Assembly (NCBI RefSeq): GCF_902498995.1
Contig: NZ_CABVLY010000029.1
Coordinates: forward strand, 1-64,000
Source of the DNA: Burkholderia anthina
GTDB lineage: Bacteria > Pseudomonadota > Gammaproteobacteria > Burkholderiales > Burkholderiaceae
Direction: 5' to 3'
Length of the DNA stretch: 64,000 nucleotides
Position 1 is the first letter of the stretch. Every line of letters begins with the position of its first letter. Below, piece after piece: positions 1 through 9,326 of this stretch. The translations under genes and the position numbers were made by a program. The notes below the pieces were generated by a model, which worked only from the letters and a program-made list of their open reading frames with translations, did not search any database and was not told where the DNA came from.

Positions 1-1168
1 CGCGCACGCGGGCCGCCCGCTCGGCGAAGGCGGGCTCGGCGAGCACGCGCGCGAGCGCCGCGGCGAGACGCGCGCCGTCGACCGGGCCATCGACGCGCAC
101 CCCGCAGCCGCTCGCGGCCACGCGTTGCGCGTTGTCGAACTGGTCGTGCGCGAACGGCGTCGCGACTTGCACGATCCCGGCTTCGTACGCGAGCGCCACG
201 GTGCCGATTCCACCGTGATGCACGAGCGCGCGGCAACGCGGCAGCAGCGTACGCATCGGCACGAAGCGGCGCACCAGCAGCCGCTCGCCGGCCGTAGCCG
301 CATCGTGCGGCGTCAGCAGAATGCCGCGTGCGCCGGATGCACGCAGCGCATCCGACACCGCGCGCGCATACGCGGCGTGATCGATCAGCGTCGAGCCGGC
401 CGTGAACACGACGGGCGGCTCGCCCGCCGCGAGAAACGCATCGAGCGCGGGATCGTCGTCAGGCGCGGCGACGTCGTTGAACAGCGGAAAGCCGCTTTGC
501 AGAAGACGCGCCGGCCAGTCGCGCTGCGCCGGCGCGAACCAGTCGGGAAACAGGCACAGCACGCCGTCCGTCGAATGCAGCCAGCGGCCGAGCACGCGCC
601 GCGCGGGCGCCAGCCCCAGTTCGCGGCGCACCGCATTGAGCGCCGGGCCGCACACGCGGTCGAGCACCTGCCGCTCGATCAGCGTCATCAGCGCCGATTT
701 CACGGGCAGCGGCCAGCGCGCGGGGATCGTCAGGCGCGGGTGCGTCGGCGGCACCTGCGCGGACAGCAGCGTGGACGGCGACACCTGCACCGACACGTAC
801 GGCGTGCCGTGCAACTCCTGCATCAGCCGCGCGGAAAACGCCCACAGCGTGCCGACCAGCACGGTGTCGCGATCGGTCAGCGCGCGCAGCGCGTCGTAAT
901 GCGGGCGCACCACGGGCGCGATCACCTGCCACAACGTGCGGAACGACGTGCGCGGATCCCACAACGCCGGGTTCGCCATCGCGGCGTCATACTCGGCCGC
1001 GGTGCCGACCGGCACGAACGCGAAGCCGAAGCGGCGCGCGGCGGCCTCGAACGGCGGATGCGTGCAGAACACGACGTCGTGGCCGCGCATCGCGAGCGTG
1101 CGCGCGACGCCGAGCAGCGGATGCACGTCGCCCGCCGAGCCGATCGCGGTCACGATCACCTTCGCCAT
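1..1168 (-). CDS. rhlB: RhlB-like glycosyltransferase, 3' end cut by window edge
   Basis: Glycosyltransferase of the MGT/RhlB type (GT-B fold), expected to transfer a nucleotide-activated sugar to the lipid made by RhlA. The frame is open from an ATG at 1168 to the left edge, about 389 codons, so the C-terminus is missing. The N-terminus reads MAKVIVTAIGSAGDVHPLLG, the typical start of this family. The C-terminal donor-binding region contains HHGGIGTVALAYEAG followed by PFAHDQFDNA, the usual UDP/TDP-sugar motif. It is the last visible gene of a leftward operon behind rhlA and a methyltransferase gene, 17 bp after the latter's stop. Donor sugar (rhamnose or glucose) cannot be decided from sequence alone; the rhlB name rests mainly on the RhlA neighbour. 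Confidence 0.82.
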   Translation of the reverse strand, partial: MAKVIVTAIGSAGDVHPLLGVARTLAMRGHDVVFCTHPPFEAAARRFGFAFVPVGTAAEYDAAMANPALWDPRTSFRTLWQVIAPVVRPHYDALRALTDRDTVLVGTLWAFSARLMQELHGTPYVSVQVSPSTLLSAQVPPTHPRLTIPARWPLPVKSALMTLIERQVLDRVCGPALNAVRRELGLAPARRVLGRWLHSTDGVLCLFPDWFAPAQRDWPARLLQSGFPLFNDVAAPDDDPALDAFLAAGEPPVVFTAGSTLIDHAAYARAVSDALRASGARGILLTPHDAATAGERLLVRRFVPMRTLLPRCRALVHHGGIGTVALAYEAGIVQVATPFAHDQFDNAQRVAASGCGVRVDGPVDGARLAAALARVLAEPAFAERAARVR

Positions 1169-1185
1169 CGCGCGCCTCGCGGGGA

Positions 1186-1755
1186 TCAGTAGAAGCCGGG
1201 GATCAGCGCCGCGACCTCGCGGCGGTACTGCGTATACGCCGGCCCGAAATAGCCGGTCAGCCAGCTCTCCTCGACGCGCACCTTGTACGCCAGCGACGCG
1301 AACACGAGCACGACGCCGAGCGCGCCGCGCCATTCGCCGCCGATCAGCGCGGCGCCGACCAGCGCGATCAGGCAGCCGGTGTAGATCGGATGACGCACGA
1401 GGCCGTACGGGCCGGTGCGCACGAGTTCGTGGTTTTCCTTCAGCGTGACGGACACGCTCCAGTTCGTGCCGAGGTGCAGCCGCGCCCACACCGAGAACAG
1501 CAACCCCGCGACCAGCACCGCGAGCCCGCCTTGCGCGAGCAGGCCGAAGCGCTGCCAGTCGGGCACGAGCGCCTGCCACGACGGATCGGGCAGGATGATC
1601 AGCGCGCCGCCGACGATCAGCGGAATCGACTGCAGCGTGCGCGAACGCGACGCCTCCTTGCGCACGGTCGTCTTTACGCCCTGCGACGTCGCGATCCAGT
1701 AGGCGAGCCAGATGGCCCACGGAACGACGATAGCGATGCTCTGAACGATATTCAC
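1186..1755 (-). CDS. Isoprenylcysteine carboxyl methyltransferase-family membrane protein
   Basis: Predicted 189-residue integral membrane methyltransferase of the ICMT/phospholipid methyltransferase family. Several hydrophobic segments are visible. The C-terminal half carries the family SAM-binding signature: GPYGLVRHPIYTG, then VEESWLTGYFGPAYTQYRR and LIPGF at the end. I chose a GTG start at 1755 (V-N-I-V-Q-S); longer versions would run back into the downstream end of rhlA. It lies 82 bp after rhlA and 17 bp before rhlB on the same strand, so it is probably co-transcribed. Family members methylate carboxylates or other small polar groups at the membrane. By position I infer that it acts on the RhlA/RhlB lipid product, for example making a methyl ester, but the substrate is not shown by sequence. 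Confidence 0.8.
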   Translation of the reverse strand: MNIVQSIAIVVPWAIWLAYWIATSQGVKTTVRKEASRSRTLQSIPLIVGGALIILPDPSWQALVPDWQRFGLLAQGGLAVLVAGLLFSVWARLHLGTNWSVSVTLKENHELVRTGPYGLVRHPIYTGCLIALVGAALIGGEWRGALGVVLVFASLAYKVRVEESWLTGYFGPAYTQYRREVAALIPGFY

Positions 1756-1837
1756 GGCTGGCCTGCCTCGTATGGATAGGAATTTGGATACGTCCGGCGT
1801 GGATACGTCCGGTGTGCCCGATGCGCGACGTGCTGCG

Positions 1838-2737
1838 TCACGACATCGCCGGCATCGGTGCCGACACGCATGCGTGCGCGGCGCCGAGCGTGATGCCCGC
1901 GGCGGCCGGCGGCGCGTCGCAGAAGAAGTCGAGCAGCGCCGCCCGCGTGGTCTCGCGCTGCGCGCGGCCTTCGATGTCGAGGAAATGGCCGGCGTCGGGA
2001 ACGGTCGTAAAGCGCGCGCGCGGCACGTGCGCGGCAAGCTGGCGGACGTCGGCCGGCGTCGTGTACTCGTCGCGCTCGCCGTTCAGGAACAGCAGCTCGC
2101 AGCCGATGTTCGAGAACTCGCTCAGATAGCGCTCCGGCTGCAGCGACAGGATCTGGTCGACGTGGAACGCGACCTGGTCCTGCTCGTCGCGCGGCAGGCG
2201 CGTCAGATACCGGTAGTTGTACAGCTTCATGATGCGCGGCAGGTAGCGGCCGACCGTATCGTTGAGCAACTGCGCGGCCTTCAGGTTCTCGCCGGCCGAG
2301 ATGTGGTCGCGTGCGCGGGTCACGTAGTCGACCATCGCATCGTTCAGGAACGGCGAGAACGAGCAGATCGCCGCGCGCCGCACGCTCGGGCAGCCGCGCG
2401 CGAGCGCGAACAGCGACGCGACGCCGCCCCACGACACCGACACGAGGAACGCGGGCGCGAAGCGCTCGACCAGATGCTGGAGGATCGCGGCCTCGTCGTC
2501 CTTCGTCAGGATGAAGCAGCCGGGATTGTGCTGGCGCGACTGCCCCGCATACGGGAGGTCGAAGCAGATCGTGTTCATCCGCTCGCCGAGATACTGGACG
2601 GTCTGCCCGAACGACGCGGTGGTCGCGAGCGCGCCGTTGACGAGCATCGCCGTGTCGAAGGACGGATCGAACACGTTCCGTTCGACGTAGACCTTCAGAC
2701 CATTCGGCAGCGGGACCACGTGTTTTTCGGTCGGCAT
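1838..2737 (-). CDS. rhlA: RhlA, 3-(3-hydroxyalkanoyloxy)alkanoate synthase
   Basis: Alpha/beta-hydrolase-fold acyltransferase that joins two 3-hydroxyacyl units to form the HAA lipid precursor of rhamnolipids. The 299-residue protein matches my recollection of Pseudomonas RhlA over most of its length: DLPYAGQSRQHNP, TKDDEAAIL, SVSWGG and GHFLDIE. The expected catalytic residues fall at Ser102, Asp223 and His251. The start at 2737 (MPTEKH) has a good ribosome site, CGGAGAACG, just upstream. The protein ends with an extra Ala-rich tail of about 25 residues. It heads a leftward operon with the methyltransferase and rhlB and is divergent from betI across a long AT-rich region. Confidence 0.9.
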   Translation of the reverse strand: MPTEKHVVPLPNGLKVYVERNVFDPSFDTAMLVNGALATTASFGQTVQYLGERMNTICFDLPYAGQSRQHNPGCFILTKDDEAAILQHLVERFAPAFLVSVSWGGVASLFALARGCPSVRRAAICSFSPFLNDAMVDYVTRARDHISAGENLKAAQLLNDTVGRYLPRIMKLYNYRYLTRLPRDEQDQVAFHVDQILSLQPERYLSEFSNIGCELLFLNGERDEYTTPADVRQLAAHVPRARFTTVPDAGHFLDIEGRAQRETTRAALLDFFCDAPPAAAGITLGAAHACVSAPMPAMS

Positions 2738-3457
2738 CGTCGTTCTCCGGTGGATGCGGCATCTCGGCGTCGCGGCATGCTGCAGGTGCGCAATGGCTGG
2801 CGCCGGCCGCATGCGCGATCGCCGAGCGCGCGCATGGCCGACGCACCGCGACAATGACGCGCGGCGCCGATTCATTCCTTGTAGTGCGGCGCCATACTAA
2901 TACGGCCAATATTACTTACTCAAGTCATCTCAACGATCCCCTCTACTCCAGCGGGAAATACGACCGATTCGAATTTTTTTAGCGTTTTTTATGGTAGGCA
3001 GAGTCGATTGAAAGACGATCGCAATCGTTTGCGCAAACCTCTTTCAGCAGGCATGAAATTCACATATATCGTCACAATTCAACGACTTACAGCATTTCAA
3101 TCGCCCGATTGAAACGAATTTCCGGAAATTACCCGGATTGCCATCGGATGCTTGAATTCTCAGATCACATCGAATCTCACAGACCTCGACATTCTTTCGG
3201 CATGTAATAAAAACAATCCGAAAACCTTGGCAACGATTACGCCGCCTTTTCGGAAATCGTTTTAAACAAACTTAATTTTATTTAACCAGCTTTCAAACGG
3301 TTTTCCCGCACCTGCACAATTGCGCCGGGCGGACTCCCCTACCCCGCCGGCGTGACGATCCATCGTCGGACCCCGATTTTTTGTTGATTGAACGATCAAT
3401 AAAAAACCGCTAAGCTTCGACTTCCAGGAACGGCCCGTCCGGGCGAAGGGAGTCGCG
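2738..3457. promoter_or_regulatory. AT-rich divergent regulatory region between rhlA and betI
   Basis: About 720 bp without a gene. From roughly 2880 to 3410 it is visibly much richer in A+T than the rest of the window. It holds a perfect 12-bp palindrome GTTTGCGCAAAC at 3027-3038, a perfect 9-bp inverted repeat TTTCAATCG-CC-CGATTGAAA at 3095-3114, and a further copy of CGATTGAAA at 3005-3013. The BetI-like site lies at 3387-3400. The palindromes near the middle probably belong to rhlA control; which regulator binds is unknown. Confidence 0.6.
3387..3400. promoter_or_regulatory. Putative BetI operator
   Basis: The sequence ATTGA-ACGA-TCAAT is a perfect inverted repeat located 57 bp upstream of the betI start, flanked by T-rich and A-rich sequence. 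BetI operators known from other proteobacteria have a similar ATTGAACG-type core, so this is the likely autoregulatory, choline-responsive site for betIBA. Confidence 0.7.
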
Positions 3458-4042
3458 ATGCCGAAAGTCGGAATGCGGGAGATTCGTCGCGCACAGTTGA
3501 TCGACGCGACGCTGCGCTCGATCGACGAAGCCGGCCTGCCCGGCACGACGCTCGCATCGGTCGCGCAGCGCGCGAACATCTCCACGGGCATCGTCAGCCA
3601 TTACTTCGGCGACAAGGACGGCCTGCTCGAAGCCACGATGCGGCACGTGCTGCGCGATCTGTGGGCGGCCACCACGCGCCGCCGCGTCGCCGCGCGCAAG
3701 GACTCGCGCTCCCGGCTGCGCGCGGTCGTCGCCGCGAACTTCGACGACACGCAGGTCAGCGCGCCCGTGATGAAAACCTGGCTCGCGTTCTGGTCGCAGA
3801 GCATGCACGACCCGATGCTCAAGCGCCTGCAGCACGTCAACACGCGGCGCCTCCATTCGAACCTGTGCGCCGAATTCGCGAAGACGCTGCCGCGTGCGAA
3901 AGCACGCGAAGCCGCCAGCGGCCTCGCCGCGCTGATCGACGGCCTGTGGCTGCGCGGCGCGCTCGCCGGCGGCCCGATCGACACCCGGGCGGCATTGAAG
4001 CTCGCCCACGATTACATCGACCTGCTGCTCGCGTCCGACTGA
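3458..4042 (+). CDS. betI: BetI, TetR-family choline-responsive repressor
   Basis: 194-residue TetR-family repressor of choline-to-betaine genes. The N-terminal helix-turn-helix spans about residues 10-55 ([20 protein letters not shown]). The C-terminal ligand domain contains [16 protein letters not shown] and ends [12 protein letters not shown], both characteristic of BetI. The start [11 protein letters not shown] at 3458 has GGGAG 6-10 bp upstream. It is first in the betI-betB-betA order, with 32 bp to betB, and the ATTGAACGATCAAT palindrome lies just upstream. In the family, choline binding relieves repression. Confidence 0.95.
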   Translation: MPKVGMREIRRAQLIDATLRSIDEAGLPGTTLASVAQRANISTGIVSHYFGDKDGLLEATMRHVLRDLWAATTRRRVAARKDSRSRLRAVVAANFDDTQVSAPVMKTWLAFWSQSMHDPMLKRLQHVNTRRLHSNLCAEFAKTLPRAKAREAASGLAALIDGLWLRGALAGGPIDTRAALKLAHDYIDLLLASD

Positions 4043-4074
4043 CGCGTCACGCACTCGCCCTCAAGGAGATCCTC

Positions 4075-5544
4075 ATGTCCGTATACGGTTTGCAGCGCCT
4101 CTACATCGGCGGCGGTTACGTCGACGCCACCAGCGGCAAGACTTTCGACACCGTCGACCCCGCCACCGGCGAACTGCTCGCACAGGTGCAGCAGGCGAGC
4201 GCGGCCGACGTCGACCGCGCGGTCGCATCGGCGCAGGCAGGCCAGCGCGAATGGGCCGCGATGACGGCCATGCAGCGCTCGCGCATCCTGCGCCGCGCGG
4301 TCGACCTGCTGCGCGAACGCAACGACGCGCTCGCGGCGATCGAGACGCGCGACACCGGCAAGCCGATCGGCGAGACGCTCGCGGTCGACATCGTCACCGG
4401 CGCGGACGTGATCGAGTACTACGCGGGCCTCGCGACCGCGATCGAAGGGCTGCAGGTGCCGCTGCGCGCCGAGTCGTTCGTCTATACGCGTCGCGAGCCG
4501 CTCGGCGTGTGCGCGGGCATCGGCGCATGGAACTACCCGATCCAGATCGCGTGCTGGAAGACGGCGCCCGCGCTCGCGGCCGGCAACGCGATGGTGTTCA
4601 AGCCGAGCGAAGTCACGCCGCTCACCGCGCTCAAGCTCGCCGAGATCTATACGGAAGCCGGCGTGCCGGCCGGCGTGTTCAACGTCGTGCAGGGCGACGG
4701 CTCGGTCGGCGCACTGCTCACCGGCCATCCGGACATCGCGAAGGTGTCGTTCACCGGCGGCGTCGAGACCGGCAAGAAGGTGATGTCGCTCGCCGGCGCC
4801 TCGTCGCTGAAGGAAGTGACGATGGAGCTCGGCGGCAAGTCGCCGCTGATCGTGTTCGACGATGCCGATCTCGATCGCGCCGCCGACATCGCCGTGACCG
4901 CCAACTTCTTCAGCTCGGGCCAGGTCTGCACGAACGGCACGCGCGTGTTCGTGCACCGCTCGGTCAAGGACGCGTTCACGCAGAAGGTGCTCGAACGCGT
5001 GAAGCGCATCCGCGTCGGCAAGCCGACCGATGCCGACACCAACTTCGGCCCGCTCGTCTCCGCCGCGCAGCTCGACAAGGTGCTCGGCTTCATCGAGAGC
5101 GGCAAGGCCGAAGGCGCGAAGCTGCTCGCCGGCGGCACGCGCCTGACCGACGGCCACTTCGGCAGCGGCCAGTACGTCGCGCCGACCGTGTTCGGCGACT
5201 GCCGCGACGACATGAAGATCGTCCGCGAAGAAATCTTCGGGCCGGTGATGAGCATCCTCGATTTCGAATCGGAGGACGAAGTCATCGCCCGCGCGAACGA
5301 CACGCACTACGGCCTCGCGGCCGGCGTCGTGACCGAGAACCTGTCGCGCGCGCACCGCACGATCCACCGCCTCGAAGCCGGCATCTGCTGGATCAACACG
5401 TGGGGCGAATCGCCGGCCGAGATGCCGGTTGGCGGATACAAGCAATCCGGCGTCGGACGCGAGAACGGCATCACGACGCTCGAACACTACACTCGAATCA
5501 AGTCGGTGCAGGTCGAGCTCGGCCGCTACAACCCGGTGTTTTGA
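4075..5544 (+). CDS. betB: Betaine aldehyde dehydrogenase BetB
   Basis: 489-residue NAD(P)-dependent aldehyde dehydrogenase that oxidises betaine aldehyde to glycine betaine in the cytoplasm. The start [13 protein letters not shown] follows AAGGAGATCCTC, an ideal ribosome site. The catalytic Cys lies near residue 285 in GQVCTNGTR, the general-base Glu near 251 in MELGGKSP, and the Rossmann-type motif [10 protein letters not shown] precedes them. Length equals that of known BetB. The middle gene of betIBA, 22 bp before betA. A second betaine-aldehyde-dehydrogenase-like protein lies at 19584. Confidence 0.95.
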   Translation: MSVYGLQRLYIGGGYVDATSGKTFDTVDPATGELLAQVQQASAADVDRAVASAQAGQREWAAMTAMQRSRILRRAVDLLRERNDALAAIETRDTGKPIGETLAVDIVTGADVIEYYAGLATAIEGLQVPLRAESFVYTRREPLGVCAGIGAWNYPIQIACWKTAPALAAGNAMVFKPSEVTPLTALKLAEIYTEAGVPAGVFNVVQGDGSVGALLTGHPDIAKVSFTGGVETGKKVMSLAGASSLKEVTMELGGKSPLIVFDDADLDRAADIAVTANFFSSGQVCTNGTRVFVHRSVKDAFTQKVLERVKRIRVGKPTDADTNFGPLVSAAQLDKVLGFIESGKAEGAKLLAGGTRLTDGHFGSGQYVAPTVFGDCRDDMKIVREEIFGPVMSILDFESEDEVIARANDTHYGLAAGVVTENLSRAHRTIHRLEAGICWINTWGESPAEMPVGGYKQSGVGRENGITTLEHYTRIKSVQVELGRYNPVF

Positions 5545-5566
5545 GAACGAGAGGAGATACCCCGTC

Positions 5567-7267
5567 ATGACGACACGCGAATACGACTACATCATCTGCG
5601 GCGCCGGTTCCGCGGGCAACGTGCTCGCGACGCGCCTGACGGAAGATCCGAATGTCACGGTGCTGCTGCTCGAAGCGGGCGGCCCCGACTACCGCTTCGA
5701 CTTCCGTACGCAGATGCCGGCGGCGCTCGCCTATCCGCTGCAGGGCCGTCGCTACAACTGGGCCTACGAGACCGACCCCGAGCCGCACATGGACAACCGC
5801 CGGATGGAGTGCGGCCGCGGCAAGGGGCTCGGCGGCTCGTCGCTGATCAACGGGATGTGCTACATCCGCGGCAACGCGCTCGACTACGACAACTGGTCGA
5901 CGCACAAGGGGCTCGAGAACTGGACGTATCTCGACTGCCTGCCGTACTTCAAGAAGGCCGAGACGCGCGACGTCGGCCCGAACGACTACCACGGCGGCGA
6001 CGGCCCCGTGTCGGTCACGACCAGCAAGCCGGGCGTGAATCCGCTGTTCGAGGCGATGGTCGATGCGGGCGTGCAGGCCGGCTATCCGCGCACCGACGAC
6101 CTGAACGGCTATCAGCAGGAAGGCTTCGGTCCGATGGACCGCACCGTCACGCCGAAGGGCCGCCGGGCGAGCACCGCGCGCGGCTACCTCGACCAGGCGA
6201 AGGTCCGGCCGAACCTCGAGATCGTCACGCACGCGCTCGCCGATCGCATCCTGTTCGACGGCAAGCGCGCATCGGGCGTCACGTACCTGCGCGGCAGCGA
6301 GCGCGCCACCGCGCATGCGCGCCGCGAAGTGCTCGTGTGCAGCGGCGCGATCGCATCGCCGCAATTGCTGCAGCGCTCGGGCGTCGGCCCCGGCGCGTGG
6401 CTGAAGGAACTCGACATCCCGATCGTGCTCGACCTGCCCGGCGTCGGCCAGAACCTGCAGGATCACCTGGAGATGTACATCCAGTACGAGTGCAAGGAAC
6501 CGGTGTCGCTGTATCCGGCGCTCAAGTGGTGGAACCAGCCGAAGATCGGTCTCGAATGGATGCTGAACGGCACCGGCCTCGGCGCGAGCAACCACTTCGA
6601 GGCGGGCGGTTTCATCCGCACGCGCGACGACGACCCGTGGCCGAACATCCAGTATCACTTCCTGCCCGTGGCGATCAACTACAACGGCTCGAACGCGATC
6701 GAGATGCACGGCTTCCAGGCGCACGTCGGCTCGATGCGCTCGCCGAGCCGCGGCCGCGTGAAGCTGCGCTCGCGCGATCCGAACGATCATCCGAGCATCC
6801 TGTTCAACTACATGGCCGAAGCGCTCGACTGGCGCGAGTTCCGCGATGCGATCCGCGCGACGCGCGAGATCATGCGGCAGCCGGCGCTCGACCGCTATCG
6901 CGGCCGCGAACTGAACCCGGGCGCCGACTGCAAGAGCGACCAGGAGCTCGACGCGTTCGTGCGGGCGCGCGCGGAAACCGCATTCCATCCGTCGTGCTCG
7001 TGCAAGATGGGTTACGACGACATGGCCGTAGTCGACGAAGAAGGCCGCGTGCACGGGCTGGAAGGGTTGCGCGTGGTCGATGCGTCGATCATGCCGATCA
7101 TCACGACCGGCAACCTGAACGCGCCGACGATCATGATCGCGGAGAAGATCGCGGACAAGATCCGCGGCCGCAAGCCGCTCGCGCGCGTGGACGTGCCCTA
7201 CTTCGTCGCGAACGGCGCGATGGCGAGGAACGTCGCGAAGGCGGTACGGCAGCCGGAGACGGTGTAA
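5567..7267 (+). CDS. betA: Choline dehydrogenase BetA
   Basis: 566-residue membrane-associated GMC-family flavoprotein that oxidises choline to betaine aldehyde. The start [17 protein letters not shown] at 5567 follows GAGGAGATACC. The N-terminal FAD-binding motif GAGSAG lies at residues 12-17, GMC signature 1 in [18 protein letters not shown], and the active-site His near residue 474 in [10 protein letters not shown]. The C-terminal [12 protein letters not shown] motif is also intact. Last gene of betIBA, followed within 45 bp by a strong intrinsic terminator. Confidence 0.95.
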   Translation: MTTREYDYIICGAGSAGNVLATRLTEDPNVTVLLLEAGGPDYRFDFRTQMPAALAYPLQGRRYNWAYETDPEPHMDNRRMECGRGKGLGGSSLINGMCYIRGNALDYDNWSTHKGLENWTYLDCLPYFKKAETRDVGPNDYHGGDGPVSVTTSKPGVNPLFEAMVDAGVQAGYPRTDDLNGYQQEGFGPMDRTVTPKGRRASTARGYLDQAKVRPNLEIVTHALADRILFDGKRASGVTYLRGSERATAHARREVLVCSGAIASPQLLQRSGVGPGAWLKELDIPIVLDLPGVGQNLQDHLEMYIQYECKEPVSLYPALKWWNQPKIGLEWMLNGTGLGASNHFEAGGFIRTRDDDPWPNIQYHFLPVAINYNGSNAIEMHGFQAHVGSMRSPSRGRVKLRSRDPNDHPSILFNYMAEALDWREFRDAIRATREIMRQPALDRYRGRELNPGADCKSDQELDAFVRARAETAFHPSCSCKMGYDDMAVVDEEGRVHGLEGLRVVDASIMPIITTGNLNAPTIMIAEKIADKIRGRKPLARVDVPYFVANGAMARNVAKAVRQPETV

Positions 7268-7307
7268 CCGGACGCGCGCCCTTCGCGGCACGCAGCAGCA
7301 ACATCCA

Positions 7308-7343
7308 CGGCTCGCGGCGTTCTCGCCGCGGGCCGTTTTTTTT
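7308..7343 (+). terminator. Intrinsic terminator of betIBA
   Basis: A 12-bp stem with one mismatch (CGGCTCGCGGCG, loop TTCT, CGCCGCGGGCCG, 7308-7335) is followed by eight T residues. It is 40 bp past the betA stop and touches the stop codon of the convergent gene at 7343. Confidence 0.88.
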
Positions 7344-8473
7344 CATGGCGTGCTTTCGCCGCCCGTGCTGAACCGCGTGATCGCGGCGCCCTTTCGTCGC
7401 ATCCGTTTCGCGCGCACGATCGGATTCGCGCGCGACGTCAGGCTCATCGTGCCGCGCAAGCGCTCGAACGCGACGTCCTCCTGCGCCCCGAAGCGGCTGG
7501 CGGCCGGCCATGCGAGCATGGCGTCGAGCCACGTCCGCCACGCATCGCCATGAAAGCGGCGCGCGAATGCGTGCACCACGTCGGGTGCGGCGATCACGAT
7601 GCCCGCCAGCAGGTAATACGCCCAGAAGCTGCCCGCGGCGAGTATCCGGTCGAGCCGGCACACCGACACCGCGGCGAGCAGGCCGTCCACCGATGCGAGA
7701 TCCGCGCGTCGTTCGCGGATCGCGCGCGCGACGATATTGTGTCGGCCGCCATACGCGGCAACGGATACGCCGTTACCGGCAGCCAGTTCCGCGCTGAACA
7801 TCGCGAGCGCGGCCAGCTCGTCGATACGCGCCGCATCGTCGCGCGGCCCGCAGACGCGCAGCACGATCGCGTCGATGACGGCACCCGGCCGGGCCGACGG
7901 TGCCACGCATGCGGCAGCCACGGCCGCGTGTCGTTCTCCCAGGTTCTTCGCAGGCCGCGCATCGACGCCGCCTGCTTCGGGCGCCGGCGCTGGGTACGTT
8001 CCTGCCTCGTCGTCGTTTTCGATGCCGGTCGCGATTCGCTCGAGCGCGGCCCAGCCGTCATCGGGATGCTCGAACGCCCACGCGTCGACGATGCCGTGCG
8101 CCGCTTCGAATGCATCGCGCGACCCCGGGCAGCGCCGCTCCGCATGCGCGAGCTGCCACGCATCGGGAACGTGCATGCACGCATTGCGCGAATCGCCCGC
8201 ATCGCACACGCAACCGCCGCCGTCCGTGGCGGTCCACGGCGCGAGTTCGTGCAGCACGGCAATCGCGTCGCGCGACAGGTTCATCCCCGGTCCCGCACGC
8301 GACGGCACGACGGCCGTGTCGCCGGTTTCGGCCGCCATCGCGCGGGCGGCTTCGGCTTCGTGGAGAGAGTCGATCAGGTACTGCAGCCACGCAGCCGTGC
8401 GCAACCGGTCGGGCGTCGCACCGCGGGCATCGCCATACTTCGCTGGGTCGGTGAGCATGGGGGGTCCGGACAT
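7343..8473 (-). CDS. Hypothetical protein, unknown function
   Basis: About 376 residues from an ATG at 8473 (MSGPPMLTDPAKYG); an internal ATG at 8458 and a longer upstream reading are also possible, and none has a clear ribosome site. I do not recognise a family. The protein is rich in Ala, Arg and Asp, has a Cys cluster near residues 85-100 (GGCVCDAGDSRNACMH), one modest hydrophobic stretch (FWAYYLLAGIVIAAPDVV), and a basic C-terminus. There is no signal peptide. It converges with betA and is preceded by two adjacent inverted repeats at 8503-8540. The coding frame shows the expected third-position G/C bias, which supports it being real. Confidence 0.55.
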   Translation of the reverse strand: MSGPPMLTDPAKYGDARGATPDRLRTAAWLQYLIDSLHEAEAARAMAAETGDTAVVPSRAGPGMNLSRDAIAVLHELAPWTATDGGGCVCDAGDSRNACMHVPDAWQLAHAERRCPGSRDAFEAAHGIVDAWAFEHPDDGWAALERIATGIENDDEAGTYPAPAPEAGGVDARPAKNLGERHAAVAAACVAPSARPGAVIDAIVLRVCGPRDDAARIDELAALAMFSAELAAGNGVSVAAYGGRHNIVARAIRERRADLASVDGLLAAVSVCRLDRILAAGSFWAYYLLAGIVIAAPDVVHAFARRFHGDAWRTWLDAMLAWPAASRFGAQEDVAFERLRGTMSLTSRANPIVRAKRMRRKGAAITRFSTGGESTP

Positions 8474-8502
8474 GGTCTGGCAAATCAAGGAGTCGTTTTG
8501 TG

Positions 8503-8540
8503 CCGGTCGAACCGGACGGTACGGCATACCGTACCGTCCG
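8503..8540. repeat. Two adjoining perfect inverted repeats
   Basis: CCGGT-CGA-ACCGG at 8503-8515 runs directly into a perfect 12-bp inverted repeat CGGACGGTACGG-CATA-CCGTACCGTCCG at 8513-8540. They lie 30-70 bp upstream of the start at 8473 of the unknown leftward gene. There is no T-tract on either side, so an operator or a 5' leader structure is more likely than a terminator. Confidence 0.75.
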
Positions 8541-8699
8541 CTGCATGGCCGCCCGCGCCGGATCGCGAAGCAGGCGGCCAGCCGGTCGTCGTGCCGATAC
8601 GCACGACGACGCGTCGCCGTCGCGAAACCGGAACGCCCGCCGCGCATCCTTGCACGGTCTTCGTATCCGGCGAGCGCCCCGGCCTCGATCACACGGCGC

Positions 8700-9203
8700 T
8701 TACTGCACGTGGAACTTCGGCGACGTGGCAACCGTGCCGCTGACCGTACAGTCCGGCGTCAGCACCGCGTTGTTGAACGTGAGCGACGAGTTCGGATCGC
8801 TCCACGTCGTGACCACCTTGCTCGGCCCGCACGTGCCGAGCAGCGTAACGGTCACCTTCGCGTTGTTGATCGACAGCTGCGTCGTGCTGTCGGCCTGCCC
8901 CGTCCACGGCGACGCGCTGCTGGCGCTGCCGCTGATCAGGCCGCACGTCGCGCCGCCGGTGAACGTCGTCGACGTGATGTTGACGATGCCCGTCGAGGAG
9001 ATCGTGCCGTTGAAGGTCGCGTTGCAGCTCGCGTTGATCGCGCCCTTGGCCAACACCGTGAGGCCCGTCGCGGAGAACGGCTCCCCGCCCGGATTCATGG
9101 CCTGGCCGTCGACGCGCGTCACGGTCACGGCGAAAGCAGGCGCGGCCGACACCGCGGTGAATGCCACTGCAGCAACAAGCGATACGATTTTGCGAATGCT
9201 CAT
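8700..9203 (-). CDS. Secreted PraB-like protein
   Basis: 167-residue protein with a clear Sec signal peptide (MSIRKIVSLVAAVAFTAVSA, cleavage near APAFA-V). The mature part is rich in Thr, Ser, Gly and Asn, with four cysteines that could form disulfides (SCNATFNG, GATCGL, GTCGP, PDCTVSG). The pattern FSATG..., repeated beta-strand-like segments and length resemble the small exported 'alkane oxidation protein activator' (PraB) family, which I recall but cannot confirm. The start at 9203 has GAGGGGGC upstream; a longer start is unlikely. It is the last gene of a four-gene leftward block with OmpW and two DUF2957 lipoproteins. The in-frame end KFHVQ resembles the GAFVQ ends of the DUF2957 proteins only superficially. 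Confidence 0.65.
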   Translation of the reverse strand: MSIRKIVSLVAAVAFTAVSAAPAFAVTVTRVDGQAMNPGGEPFSATGLTVLAKGAINASCNATFNGTISSTGIVNITSTTFTGGATCGLISGSASSASPWTGQADSTTQLSINNAKVTVTLLGTCGPSKVVTTWSDPNSSLTFNNAVLTPDCTVSGTVATSPKFHVQ

Positions 9204-9326
9204 TTGAACTGCCCCCTCTCTCTTCACAAATGGCGGCATGCCGCCAGGAACGCGACGCGCCGGCCGGATCGCCCCGGCCGCCCGGTCGCAGGAAGCCGCC
9301 GGCGCGCGTACCGCGCGCCGGACGGC

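Noticed and set aside
125-1192. Rightward frame opposite the RhlB-like gene
   Set aside because: The leftward frame shows clear glycosyltransferase motifs; the rightward one is an Arg-rich shadow.
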